A DNA stretch of 49,812 bases from an uncultured Acidobacteriota bacterium (GTDB lineage: Bacteria; Acidobacteriota; Vicinamibacteria; Marinacidobacterales; SMYC01), in assembly GCA_947259165.1 (NCBI GenBank), contig CAMYKY010000013.1, positions 1 to 49,812 of the forward strand. The letters are read 5' to 3'. The notes under the pieces were generated by a model, which saw only the letters and a program-made list of their open reading frames with translations, was not told where the DNA came from and ran no database searches. Below are positions 15,194 through 23,015 of the stretch, piece by piece (within the stretch, counting starts at the first letter, position 1; every line of letters starts with the position of its first letter). The position numbers and the translations under genes are program-made.

Positions 15194-15846
15194 CAAGCGG
15201 CGTCGATGATGGCGGTGAGTTTGCGGAGGTCGTCGATGCGGTAGTCGGGCTCGAGGGTGGCGATGTGTTTGGGGCGAATCCCGTACGTCACCAAGCAGCA
15301 TCGGACTCCGGCGTTTCGAGCGGTTTCGAAGTCGACGCTCGAGTCTCCGACGAACAGTGTTTTGCTGCGTTGCGCACCGGCTTCCTCGATGATGTGATTC
15401 ACTCCGGTGGGGTCGGGTTTTTTGCGCGGGAAAGAATCCCCACCATAGACGGGCGCGAAGTAACGGTGCATCCCGAGGCCTTCGAGGATTTGGACGCTTT
15501 CGCGAACGGGTTTGTTGGTCAACACCGCAAGCGAGTGTCCGGGCACATCGAGCTGTTCTAGCGCAGCCAACACCCCGGGGTACGGCTTCGTGTTGTCGAG
15601 AAGCCGGCGACGGTAGATCGGCAAGTAGACACTATGCGCGCGCTCTCGAGCTTCAGGTCCACAACCCTCGAGCGCGAGATCGAGGAGTCTCCGGACCCCG
15701 TTTCCGATGTAGCTTTCGATCTCGTCGAGGGGTAGAGGCTCGAGTGCGAGTAGCGTGCGCACCTCGTTCACCGAGTGTGCAATGTCTTCTGCCGAGTCGA
15801 TCAGGGTCCCATCGAGGTCGAAGATGACGAGCTTCATCGAGCTCAT
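15193..15846 (-). CDS. gph: HAD-family phosphoglycolate phosphatase-like hydrolase
   Basis: HAD phosphatase, 217 residues. Motif I is FDLDGTLIDS (nucleophile and acid Asp), motif II VLTNKP (Thr), motif III the lysine in FPRKKPDP, and motif IV FVGDSSVDFETA (metal Asp). The helical cap between motifs I and II, with SYIGNGVRRLLDLAL, matches the Gph/pyrophosphatase subgroup, which removes phosphate from 2-phosphoglycolate. Substrate cannot be fixed from sequence, so the symbol is provisional. The start could also be ATG 15839-15837, three codons in. It is convergent with the AhpD-like selenoprotein across a palindromic element and divergent from the Rrf2 gene. Confidence 0.82.
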   Translation of the reverse strand: MSSMKLVIFDLDGTLIDSAEDIAHSVNEVRTLLALEPLPLDEIESYIGNGVRRLLDLALEGCGPEARERAHSVYLPIYRRRLLDNTKPYPGVLAALEQLDVPGHSLAVLTNKPVRESVQILEGLGMHRYFAPVYGGDSFPRKKPDPTGVNHIIEEAGAQRSKTLFVGDSSVDFETARNAGVRCCLVTYGIRPKHIATLEPDYRIDDLRKLTAIIDAA

Positions 15847-15890
15847 CTTATCGTTTCCTACCGGCTAGCCTGGGCCTTGCGGGCGGATCG

Positions 15891-15919
15891 TTGGTCCCTG
15901 CTGCGGGCTGCGATATAAT
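15891..15919 (+). promoter_or_regulatory. Sigma70-type promoter of the Rrf2 gene
   Basis: TTGGTC (15891-15896), 17 bases, then a perfect TATAAT (15914-15919). The start site would be near 15926, 17 bases before ATG 15943. The short leader leaves room for repressor binding around the -10, as is usual for autoregulated Rrf2 genes. Confidence 0.65.
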
Positions 15920-15942
15920 TTCGCTGGGGTTAGGTACGTTGC

Positions 15943-16389
15943 ATGTTAGAGCTTTCTCGTAAGAGTGACTACGCACTGCGTGCGGTGATTTACCTGGCTC
16001 GTATCTCGGATAATCGCTTTGGGCGCGTCAGCGAAATCGCTAAGGCGAAGGACATCCCTCAAGCCTTTCTGGCGCAGATTCTTCCGCTACTAGCGAACCA
16101 TGGTGTGGTCAAATCGCAGCAAGGCGCACACGGCGGCTACGCACTGGCGAGATCGCCCGAAAGGATCTCGTTTCTCGACATCATCGAGTCCGTCGAGGGT
16201 CCGCTGCGTCTCAACAAGTGCGTCGAGGGTCAGCACGAAGATTGCACCATTCTCGATAGCTGCGAGATGCAACACGTGTGGAATCAAGCGCAGAGCCAGA
16301 TGGTGGGCTTCCTACGTGGCGTCACGATGGCCGATATGCTCCAAGCCCCTCACCACGAGCAGCAAGGCCCCATCTCAATCGAGACCTGA
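15943..16389 (+). CDS. Rrf2-family transcriptional regulator with Fe-S ligand cysteines
   Basis: Winged-helix regulator of the IscR/NsrR/RirA family, 148 residues. The N-terminal DNA-binding part (LSRKSDYALRAVIYLA, AKAKDIPQAFLAQIL, VVKSQQGAHGGYALAR) is typical. Three cysteines, C93-x7-C101-x5-C107, sit where this family binds an Fe-S cluster, so sensing of Fe-S status, NO or redox state is likely. The cysteine spacing does not exactly match that of E. coli IscR (CX5CX5C), so no specific name is given. Fe-S genes (erpA, ferredoxin) lie 1.5-2 kb downstream on the opposite strand; a regulatory link is plausible but unproven. Confidence 0.9.
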   Translation: MLELSRKSDYALRAVIYLARISDNRFGRVSEIAKAKDIPQAFLAQILPLLANHGVVKSQQGAHGGYALARSPERISFLDIIESVEGPLRLNKCVEGQHEDCTILDSCEMQHVWNQAQSQMVGFLRGVTMADMLQAPHHEQQGPISIET

Positions 16390-16519
16390 ACCATCCGCCT
16401 CGCGGATCCGAAGTCGATTGACGAGCTCGGCGTTCCCAACCGCCCTCGTGCCTGTGCCCGATCCACCGAACCACGCCCGTCGTCGCCTCTTAGACTGAGC
16501 GTGAAGCGACCTCTTCCCC

Positions 16520-16969
16520 CTAAGCGTCGTACTCTTCGGCCGTGTGCATATCGAAAGCCCCGTGCTCCACACTCGTTTCGAAGCCCCTGAGCTCCGCATG
16601 ACACCGGTAACACACCGTCACATCGCTCAACCGATGGTACAAAGCGTAGTCCGCGATGGAAGCTGTGACCAGAACCGCCAACGCCGCTGGAAAATGCCAT
16701 AGCGCATAGGCGACCGACGAAAGCACGATCGTTGCCGTCACCGCTGCGCAGCCAAGTTGTTGTGGGAAGTCTTTCCGGTGATACAAACGCAGGTTGTCGC
16801 ATTGAGGGCAGCGATCGATTGGACCGCCGGCGAGTACGGCTGCGCTAGGCCGTATTTCATTGCTGTGCCCGCAATGCTCGCACTTGCCCGCTGTTTCTGG
16901 CGGAGGCAGGGCGTAGATGTTGTAGAGCGAGCACTTGTCACAGAAATATCCGACGGAGCGTTCAGTCAT
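16520..16969 (-). CDS. Unknown four-CxxC zinc-ribbon membrane protein
   Basis: 149 residues, no known family recognised. Four CxxC pairs: CDKC (10-13), CEHC (30-33), CPQC (54-57) and CYRC (120-123). The first two and the last two could form two zinc ribbons, with a hydrophobic hairpin between (about 73-110: LGCAAVTATIVLSSVAYALW and ALAVLVTASIADYALY). ATG 16969 overlaps the TGA of the preceding membrane gene as ATGA, so translation is probably coupled and the products may act together. Longer upstream starts in this frame would run through the membrane gene and are rejected. Convergent with the Rrf2 gene. Confidence 0.7.
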   Translation of the reverse strand: MTERSVGYFCDKCSLYNIYALPPPETAGKCEHCGHSNEIRPSAAVLAGGPIDRCPQCDNLRLYHRKDFPQQLGCAAVTATIVLSSVAYALWHFPAALAVLVTASIADYALYHRLSDVTVCYRCHAELRGFETSVEHGAFDMHTAEEYDA

Positions 16970-17727
16970 AGGGGGTAGCCGGTCAGGACGAGCAGAAACT
17001 GGGAGACGAGCTCCCCGAAAAGAACGAGGACGAGTGCAACGTAGAGTAGCCCGGTGGCGGACTGCGTTGAGCGCATCTTCACCGTTTGCCAGATCAGCAC
17101 CGCGAGCAGCAAGGGTGCGGCGAGACCCATGAGGCTTCGAAACAGGAAGAAGAGGCCGTTCGTCGAAAGGATGAAATCGGCGGCGCGGCTGACGCGAAGA
17201 ACTTCCCACCCGCCGTAGCCGAGCACGAGCAGGACGGTGCCCCAGCGGAGTGCAACGGCGATGGAAAACCAAAGTGCGCCATCACGGAGAGGTGAGATAG
17301 AAAGGCTCGTGTCGACGAGGTACCAGTGCCCCAGGATCATCGTCACCGTGACCGCGCCGAGAAGAAGCGACGAGCTAACCGCTCCGGCGATCGCGAGGCC
17401 CGGAGCGCTCTCCGATGACACAACCGCTGATAAGACCGGGGCGGCTGCTGACGCTATCGCGACGATCGCCACGACCGGCTTTTGAACGCCTCGGCTGCTT
17501 CGTAGCAACCCGTACCAGATCCCGCTGACCAGAGCGAAACCGAGCCAAACCCAGCGCGTCGGGCCAGGATCGACAAAGCCCGCGAGCGCTGCAGCTCCCG
17601 CGGCCGACGCCGCACAAAACCGCAGAAAACTCTCCGGCAATTTGTTCGTCAAGGCAAGAACCGCCGTGACAAAGAGACCCCCCACCGCAAGATGGCTCGC
17701 CAGCAGAGCCGTCACGCTACCGATCAT
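16966..17727 (-). CDS. Unknown polytopic membrane protein
   Basis: 253 residues, mostly hydrophobic, with about seven or eight predicted membrane helices (for example SHLAVGGLFVTAVLALTN, WVWLGFALVSGIWYGLL, LLLGAVTVTMILGHWYLV, ATGLLYVALVLVLFGELVSQ). A conserved-looking loop, GHWYLVDTSLSISPLRDGA, carries His, Trp and Asp that might bind a cofactor or metal. No domain name can be given. It is followed by the four-CxxC protein with a 4-base ATGA overlap and lies 129 bases downstream of the ferredoxin gene, so it could be part of the erpA transcript. Confidence 0.75.
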   Translation of the reverse strand: MIGSVTALLASHLAVGGLFVTAVLALTNKLPESFLRFCAASAAGAAALAGFVDPGPTRWVWLGFALVSGIWYGLLRSSRGVQKPVVAIVAIASAAAPVLSAVVSSESAPGLAIAGAVSSSLLLGAVTVTMILGHWYLVDTSLSISPLRDGALWFSIAVALRWGTVLLVLGYGGWEVLRVSRAADFILSTNGLFFLFRSLMGLAAPLLLAVLIWQTVKMRSTQSATGLLYVALVLVLFGELVSQFLLVLTGYPL

Positions 17728-17856
17728 CGTGAGTTTTTCGCCGTCGACACCGGGAACACAAAGTCCGGGCTCGTGAGGAGGATTTCGACGGCCGAGGGCG
17801 CCGAATACCGAATCGTCCGCACTCCTTCGAAGCTGCCCTCACGGCGAATTGCGCAA

Positions 17857-18144
17857 CTAAGTGAGTTTGTGTCGAATCCAGTAGCGGAGATCGGGACCGA
17901 GCTCGGACACCCGCATGCCTTCCTCCACGAGCGTTTGGCATCCACGAGTCCGTGTGGGTAACAACTCCTCGGTTTTCGCTACACTCATCTCGCAGTTGCC
18001 GCACTCGTTGCTCCAACAGAAACGTCCCAGGACGGGCACTTCGTCCCTAACTATATATTGGATGCAGGCGAGGAGCACTTCCCCTTTGGGTACGGCGAAG
18101 CGCGCACCTCCGATCTCGATGTGAACGAGATCGGAGGCGCTCAA
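17857..18144 (-). CDS. 2Fe-2S ferredoxin-like protein
   Basis: Small electron-transfer protein of 95 residues with a beta-grasp 2Fe-2S ferredoxin pattern: C43-x4-C48-x2-C51-x17-C69 within GRFCWSNECGNCEMSVA and TRGCQTLVEEGMRVSELG. The tail VEEGMRV resembles the N-terminal 2Fe-2S domain of NuoG-type proteins. It starts 32 bases after erpA on the same strand, so an Fe-S assembly factor and an Fe-S acceptor are likely co-transcribed. The redox partner is not evident. Confidence 0.8.
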   Translation of the reverse strand: MSASDLVHIEIGGARFAVPKGEVLLACIQYIVRDEVPVLGRFCWSNECGNCEMSVAKTEELLPTRTRGCQTLVEEGMRVSELGPDLRYWIRHKLT

Positions 18145-18176
18145 AAGGGTAGGAATTTGCTGATGCGGTTTGGGTT

Positions 18177-18500
18177 CTAGACTTGGAACGACTCACCGCA
18201 GCCGCAGCTGCCGGTCGAGTTCGGGTTGTTGAAGCGAAAACCCGAGCCCATGATGTCTTCCACAAAGTCGATTTCGGTTCCGTCCAGATAGAGAAGGCTC
18301 TTCGGGTCGACGTACAGCTTGACACCGTCTTGTTCCAAGACCTCGTCGCCTTCCGAGGCGGCGTCATCGAGCGCGAGCTGGTACTGGAATCCGGAGCATC
18401 CGCCGCCGACGACGCGGACTCGGAGTCCGGCCTCGGGGCGCCCGTTTTGCTGCAAGAACTCCTGCACCTTCGTGGCGGCGAGGGACGTGATCTTAATCAT
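18177..18500 (-). CDS. erpA: Iron-sulfur cluster insertion protein, A-type carrier
   Basis: A-type carrier that delivers Fe-S clusters to target proteins, 107 residues from ATG 18500. An upstream ATG at 18557 would add 19 non-conserved residues; AGGAG nine bases before 18500 settles the choice. The three conserved cysteines are C35 (GGGCSGFQYQL), C99 and C101 (GSCGCGESF). LDGTEIDFVEDIMGSGFRFNNPN is the family's core, shared by ErpA and IscA; the ErpA name is the better guess because no isc genes surround it. It heads an apparent operon with the 2Fe-2S ferredoxin. Confidence 0.92.
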   Translation of the reverse strand: MIKITSLAATKVQEFLQQNGRPEAGLRVRVVGGGCSGFQYQLALDDAASEGDEVLEQDGVKLYVDPKSLLYLDGTEIDFVEDIMGSGFRFNNPNSTGSCGCGESFQV

Positions 18501-18569
18501 AGGTTGCTCTCCTAAGTCCTTTAGCTGAGCGTGATTCGAGAAATCTGACCAAAACACTCAGACATCAAT

Positions 18570-18598
18570 ATTATAGCCAGCCCTTGAAAACGGGTCAA
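18570..18598 (-). promoter_or_regulatory. Sigma70-type promoter of erpA
   Basis: On the minus strand TTGACC (18598-18593), exactly 17 bases, then a perfect TATAAT (18575-18570). The start site near 18563 leaves a leader of about 63 bases before erpA. One of the best promoter matches in the window. Confidence 0.75.
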
Positions 18599-18664
18599 GT
18601 GTTGTCGCCGGTTGCGTGGCATAAAAAGACGGATCGGGAGGACCCATTTGCGGGAATCCAGGGT

Positions 18665-18694
18665 TTGACAACGCGGCTCGTGCTTTCCTACCAT
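18665..18694 (+). promoter_or_regulatory. Probable promoter of the PHP gene
   Basis: Perfect -35 TTGACA (18665-18670), 18 bases, then TACCAT (18689-18694, four of six consensus bases), 28 bases upstream of ATG 18722. Confidence 0.45.
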
Positions 18695-18721
18695 AGACGG
18701 TTACCGATCGTTTAGGACTCC

Positions 18722-19546
18722 ATGGATAGCCAATCGTTTTACGATCTACACGCCCACACGACGGCATCGGATGGGACTCTCTCGCCCAGGGAGCTCGTGC
18801 GCTTGGCCAAAGAACACGAGTTGCGAGCTTTCGCGGTCACCGACCACGACACCGTCGACGGAATTCCCGCGGCTCGGGAGGAAGCGGAGTCGCTCGGAGT
18901 CGAGCTCGTGCCCGGAGTCGAGATCAGTGCGAGCTTCGGCGACGTTCCGATTCACGTCCTCGGGTTGTTCATCGAGTACCGAGAGCCGTGGCTCGTCGAG
19001 TTTTTCGCAGAGGCGGCTGAGCGACGCATCGACCGCGTTCATGAAATGGTTGCGAAACTCGCGAAGCTCGGGATCGATATCGATCCTGAAGAAGTGTTCG
19101 CCCGCTCGAGCCACGGGACAGTGGGGAGGCCGCACGTCGCGGAAGTCCTGCTCGAGCGAGGCGTCGCCTCGAGCTTGACCGATGTGTTCGCACGTTTTCT
19201 CGGAGAAGGTTGCCCAGCCTACGTCGGCTACGAGAAGGTTTCGCTCGAACAAGCCCTCGCGCTCATCGAGCGCGCCGGGGGCATAGCCTCACTCGCGCAC
19301 CCGTACGTGCTCGACAACGATGGACTGATCCCGGAGATGGTGTCGAGTGGGTTGCCGGGTCTCGAGGTCTACCACCGGGACCACTCCCCCGAGCAGATTG
19401 CGGGGTACGAATCGCTGGCCAACGAGCATGGGCTCTTGGAAACGGGGGGGTCGGATTTTCATCGTCCAAGCGAGGAGATTCGACAGCTCGGTTGCCCACA
19501 TCTCAGCCAAGACGCTTTCGAGCAACTCCGCGCCGCGGCGAAATGA
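18722..19546 (+). CDS. PHP-domain phosphoesterase (YciV/Rnm-like)
   Basis: 274-residue metal-dependent phosphoesterase with the complete PHP motif set: YDLHAHTTASDGTLSP, AVTDHDTVDGIPAA, PGVEISASF, SLAHPYVL and GGSDFHRPS. It is closest in layout to YciV/Rnm (RNase AM), a 5'-3' exonuclease acting on short RNAs and on 3',5'-bisphosphonucleotides; that assignment is from general resemblance. It is followed by the Rieske gene with an ATGA overlap, so the two are coupled although no functional link is known. Confidence 0.87.
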   Translation: MDSQSFYDLHAHTTASDGTLSPRELVRLAKEHELRAFAVTDHDTVDGIPAAREEAESLGVELVPGVEISASFGDVPIHVLGLFIEYREPWLVEFFAEAAERRIDRVHEMVAKLAKLGIDIDPEEVFARSSHGTVGRPHVAEVLLERGVASSLTDVFARFLGEGCPAYVGYEKVSLEQALALIERAGGIASLAHPYVLDNDGLIPEMVSSGLPGLEVYHRDHSPEQIAGYESLANEHGLLETGGSDFHRPSEEIRQLGCPHLSQDAFEQLRAAAK

Positions 19547-19845
19547 CCGAGCATCGCGTCGTATCCACGGGTGCCATCCCGGAGGGCGCGGGCGTCGCCG
19601 TTGATATTGGCGACAAACGCATCGCGATCTTTCGCTACCGCGACGAGTTCTTCGCGCTCGACGAAACCTGCCCTCATCGCGGAGCGCCGCTTCACCAAGG
19701 AAGCGTCCAAAACGGTATCGTCGTGTGCCCGTGGCACCAATGGCAGTTCGCACTGACGAGCGGCTGTTCCCCCGTGAATCCGAATTCGCGGGTGAACCGA
19801 TACCCAGTTCGCGTCGAAAACGGCGGGATCTGGGTTTCTTTGTAG
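19543..19845 (+). CDS. Rieske 2Fe-2S ferredoxin
   Basis: 100-residue soluble Rieske protein. Cluster ligands are in CPHRGAPLHQGS and CPWHQWQFALTSG (two Cys, two His). Length and layout match small Rieske ferredoxins of oxygenase systems and NirD-like subunits; no oxygenase or reductase is adjacent, so its partner is unknown. ATG 19543 overlaps the stop of the PHP gene (ATGA). The stop TAG at 19843-19845 directly abuts a palindromic element. Confidence 0.9.
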   Translation: MTEHRVVSTGAIPEGAGVAVDIGDKRIAIFRYRDEFFALDETCPHRGAPLHQGSVQNGIVVCPWHQWQFALTSGCSPVNPNSRVNRYPVRVENGGIWVSL

Positions 19846-20038
19846 AGCGGTATACGGCGTTCGGCTATCGGCATCCGGCATTCGGTTGATGCTCGTTTTA
19901 AGGGCAACCCCTTCTTCTGCATGACGTGCCTCGGTGAACGATTTTGCGCCCCGAAGGGTTGGACGCCGGTTCGAGGCGCAGTCTTGAGGACTCGCTTGGT
20001 ATCCAAACGAGTACGGCAACCGTATGCCGTATACCGCT
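19846..20038. repeat. Palindromic element, family C copy 1
   Basis: 193 bp with ends AGCGGTATACGGC and GCCGTATACCGCT, then inner arms CGGTTGATGCTCGTTT and AAACGAGTACGGCAACCG, and an interior containing GCCTCGGTGAACGATTTTGC. It fills the whole gap between the convergent Rieske and hemL genes: it begins on the base after the Rieske stop, and its last base is the first base of the hemL stop. Homologous copies are at 30325, 33898, 43460, 45052 and 49684. Confidence 0.8.
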
Positions 20039-21321
20039 CAACGAAACGCGGTGAGCAAGCTCTTGCGGGCCGCGTCGAGCGTGTGACCGAGGTCGTCCGG
20101 CTCATGGGCGAGGGAGACGAACCAGGCTTCGAATTGCGAGGGAGGTAGGTGGACGCCGTTTTCGATCATCGCGCGGAAGAAACGGGCGTGGCGTTTCGTG
20201 TCGGAACCGGTCGCACTCGCGAAATCGGTGACCGGACCCCCGGTGAAAAATAGCGTCATCATCGAGCCGACTCGGTTCAACGTCAGCGGGAGACTCAGCT
20301 CCTCGACGATACCCATCAGACCGCTCGCGAGTTGCTCTGAGCTCGTTTCGAGGCGCTCCCAGGAGTTGGCTTGTTCGAGCTGTTCGAGCTGGGCGAGCCC
20401 GGCACTCATGGCTAGAGGGTTACCCGACAACGTGCCCGCCTGGTAAACCGGCCCCGATGGGGCGATTTGCTCCATCAAGTCCCGTCGGCCACCGTAAGCG
20501 CCGACAGGCAGTCCACCTCCGATGACTTTGCCGAGCGTGGTGAGATCCGGGCGGACACCGTACAGCTCTTGGGCGCCACCTCGGCTCACGCGAAAGCCTG
20601 TCATCACTTCGTCGAAAATCAGCAGCGCCCCGAACCGATCGGCGAGTTGTCGCAGCCATTGGATGAAGCCGCCGGCGGGTGGCACGACTCCCATGTTACC
20701 GGCGACAGGCTCGACGATGACCGCCGCGATGGTATCGGGCGCGGCCTCGAATACCCGTTCGACTGACTCTAGATCGTTGAAACGGGCGACGCGGGTCAGT
20801 GCGGCGAGCGCTTCGGGGACGCCGGGGCTGTCCGGGACTCCCATCGTCAAGGCTCCGGAGCCCGCCTGGATCAAAAACGAGTCCGCGTGCCCGTGGTAGC
20901 AGCCTTCGAATTTGAGGATACCGTCGCGGCCGGTCGCGGCACGTGCCAACCGTATCGCGGACATCGTGGCCTCGGTACCGGAGTTGACCATGCGCACCAT
21001 TTCAACGGAGGGCACGAGCGCGGTCACCTTCTGAGCGATTTCGACTTCGAGAGCCGTCGGGGCTCCGAAAGCGGTGCCCTTCTTGATGGCAGCTTCGAGC
21101 GCGCTGAGAACGCGCGGGTGGCCGTGGCCGAGAATGAGAGGGCCATAAGCGCCGATATAGTCGATGTAGTCGCGACCGTCCTCATCGGTCAGACGACAAC
21201 CGTGAGCCTCAGCGATGAAACGCGGAGCGATATCAATACCGCGGAAAGCGCGGACGGGCGAGTTGACTCCGCCGGGCAGGTACCGCTTGGCGTCTTCGTA
21301 GAGCTGATCGCTTCGATCCAT
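20038..21321 (-). CDS. hemL: Glutamate-1-semialdehyde 2,1-aminomutase
   Basis: PLP/PMP enzyme that converts glutamate-1-semialdehyde to 5-aminolevulinate, the second step of the C5 tetrapyrrole route. 427 residues, standard length. Seen: LPGGVNSPVRAFRG, NSGTEATMSAIRLARA, FEGCYHGHADSFL, FDEVMTGFRVS and the Schiff-base lysine in TTLGKVIGGGLPVGAYGG. Last gene of the hem operon, four bases after hemD. Pairing with HemA on the same transcript confirms the C5 pathway. Confidence 0.97.
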   Translation of the reverse strand: MDRSDQLYEDAKRYLPGGVNSPVRAFRGIDIAPRFIAEAHGCRLTDEDGRDYIDYIGAYGPLILGHGHPRVLSALEAAIKKGTAFGAPTALEVEIAQKVTALVPSVEMVRMVNSGTEATMSAIRLARAATGRDGILKFEGCYHGHADSFLIQAGSGALTMGVPDSPGVPEALAALTRVARFNDLESVERVFEAAPDTIAAVIVEPVAGNMGVVPPAGGFIQWLRQLADRFGALLIFDEVMTGFRVSRGGAQELYGVRPDLTTLGKVIGGGLPVGAYGGRRDLMEQIAPSGPVYQAGTLSGNPLAMSAGLAQLEQLEQANSWERLETSSEQLASGLMGIVEELSLPLTLNRVGSMMTLFFTGGPVTDFASATGSDTKRHARFFRAMIENGVHLPPSQFEAWFVSLAHEPDDLGHTLDAARKSLLTAFR

Positions 21322-21325
21322 CGAG

Positions 21326-22090
21326 TCACGGGTCCTTCTGAGAAAAATGGAGTCTTATGGCCTCGACGAGGCCTTCGGTCGTGTAGTGTTCGGCTTCGAT
21401 GATAGGCTCCACGTTCTCGTCGCGCAGCGCGGCGCTCGTGATGGGCCCGATGCTTGCTGGCGCGACTTGCGCCCGCACGGTGTCGTCGGCTGTGGAAAAG
21501 AAACTCCGCACCGTTGAGCCTGACGTAAACGTCACCGCATCGACGGCGCCGTCTCGGACCAGGGCAACCGCACGCGCGATATCGTCGGTCGCGGGTACGG
21601 TGGTGTAGGCGGCGACGACCTCGACGTCGGCGCCCGTCTCGCGCAACAGCTTTGGCAACGCTTCCCGCGCGATGTCGGCTCGGGGTAGAAGAATTTTCTT
21701 TCCGGCCAGGCTCGTGCGGCGCGCCAGTGCTTCGAAAACTTCTTCGGCAACGTATCGCTCGGGAACGACGGTGGCTCGAACTCCTCGCTCCGAGAGCGCT
21801 GCTGCAGTGGCCGGACCGATGGCAGCGAGCTTGCTTCGCGGCTTTGTTGCTGCGTGATCGAAAAACGCGTCCACGCCGTTGACGCTGGTAAACACGATCC
21901 AGTCGAAATCGTCGGCGCGCGCCACGGCCGCCTCCAGCAGCCTCGGGTCGGCGGACGGCTCGATGCGGATTGCAGGCGCAACGACGACTTCGGCGCCAAG
22001 AGCCGCTAAGGCGTTTCTCAGGGACTCGGCCTGGTGGCGAGGACGGGTGACGACAATGCAACGCCCGTCGAGGGGCTGCGTTTCAATCAT
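21326..22090 (-). CDS. hemD: Uroporphyrinogen-III synthase
   Basis: Cyclises hydroxymethylbilane to uroporphyrinogen III. 254 residues, with the weakly conserved two-lobed HemD pattern: VTRPRHQAESL, DWIVFTSVNGVDAFF, LAAIGPATAAALSERGV, KILLPRADIAREALP, VDAVTFTSGSTVRSFF and ASIGPITSAALRDENVEP. Its start overlaps the end of hemC by eight bases, as expected of a tight operon. Confidence 0.93.
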   Translation of the reverse strand: MIETQPLDGRCIVVTRPRHQAESLRNALAALGAEVVVAPAIRIEPSADPRLLEAAVARADDFDWIVFTSVNGVDAFFDHAATKPRSKLAAIGPATAAALSERGVRATVVPERYVAEEVFEALARRTSLAGKKILLPRADIAREALPKLLRETGADVEVVAAYTTVPATDDIARAVALVRDGAVDAVTFTSGSTVRSFFSTADDTVRAQVAPASIGPITSAALRDENVEPIIEAEHYTTEGLVEAIRLHFSQKDP

Positions 22091-23015
22091 CGACGTTCGT
22101 CATCCTGGCCACTTCGCCGATGATCTCTCCCGCGCCGTGGTCGAGCATCTCCTCGGCGAGCGCGAGCCCCAGCGTGGCCGGAGCGTCGAGCGCACCGGTC
22201 GCTTCACGCTTCAATCGTCTCGATCCGTCGACCGATCCCACGTAGCCGAGCAAGCGCAGCTTGTCCTGGCGCACCTCGGCAAACGCTCCGATGGGGACCT
22301 GGCAGCCGCCTTCGAGTCGTCCCAGAAAAGCGCGCTCACAGGCAACGGCCCTCTGCGTTTCGGGGTGATTCAAGCTGCCAACGGCAGAGAGCACCTCTCG
22401 ATCGTCGGAGCGGGTTTCGAGGGCGAGTGCCCCCTGTCCCACTGCTGGAATCATTTCATCGATAGGAATCGTGGCGCGAATCCGTTCTTCCAGACCGAGC
22501 CGAAGCAGGCCCGCTGCGGCGAGGACGATCGCATCCCACGACGACGCGTCGAATTTATCGAGGCGTGTGCCGACGTTGCCACGCAGATCCTCGACTTCCA
22601 GATCGGGGCGAAGTGCGAGCAGTTGTGAGCGTCGGCGCAGGCTACCCGTGGCCACGTTCGCTCCGCGCGGTAGTGCCGCGATGGACGGCGCGGCTCGACT
22701 GACGAGCGCATCGCGCACATCCAGTCGCGCGAGTGTGGCCGCGAGGGTGAGCCCCTCGGGAACGACCGAGGGCACGTCTTTCATGCTATGGACGGCGACG
22801 TCGATGCGATCGTCGGTGAGCGCTGATTCTATCTCCTTGATAAAGAGCCCGGCGCCGCCTACCTCATTCAGAGGTCGATCGGTCACTCGATCTCCGTGCG
22901 TCTCGATGATAATGAGCTCGGTTCTCGCGTCGAGTGCCTGCGCGACCGAGCGCGCTTGGAGCAGAGCCAGTTCGCTTCCGCGGGAGCCGATGCGGATGGG
23001 TTGCGAGAGCGACAT
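22083..23015 (-). CDS. hemC: Hydroxymethylbilane synthase (porphobilinogen deaminase)
   Basis: Joins four porphobilinogens into hydroxymethylbilane. 310 residues. IRIGSRGSELALLQA, HSMKDVPSVVPEGL, ATGSLRRRSQLLALRPDL, LRGNVGTRLDKFD and the dipyrromethane-attachment cysteine in LEGGCQVPIGAFAEV are all present. ATG 23015 shares a base with the TGA of hemA (TGATG), so translation is probably coupled. Confidence 0.97.
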   Translation of the reverse strand: MSLSQPIRIGSRGSELALLQARSVAQALDARTELIIIETHGDRVTDRPLNEVGGAGLFIKEIESALTDDRIDVAVHSMKDVPSVVPEGLTLAATLARLDVRDALVSRAAPSIAALPRGANVATGSLRRRSQLLALRPDLEVEDLRGNVGTRLDKFDASSWDAIVLAAAGLLRLGLEERIRATIPIDEMIPAVGQGALALETRSDDREVLSAVGSLNHPETQRAVACERAFLGRLEGGCQVPIGAFAEVRQDKLRLLGYVGSVDGSRRLKREATGALDAPATLGLALAEEMLDHGAGEIIGEVARMTNVDD

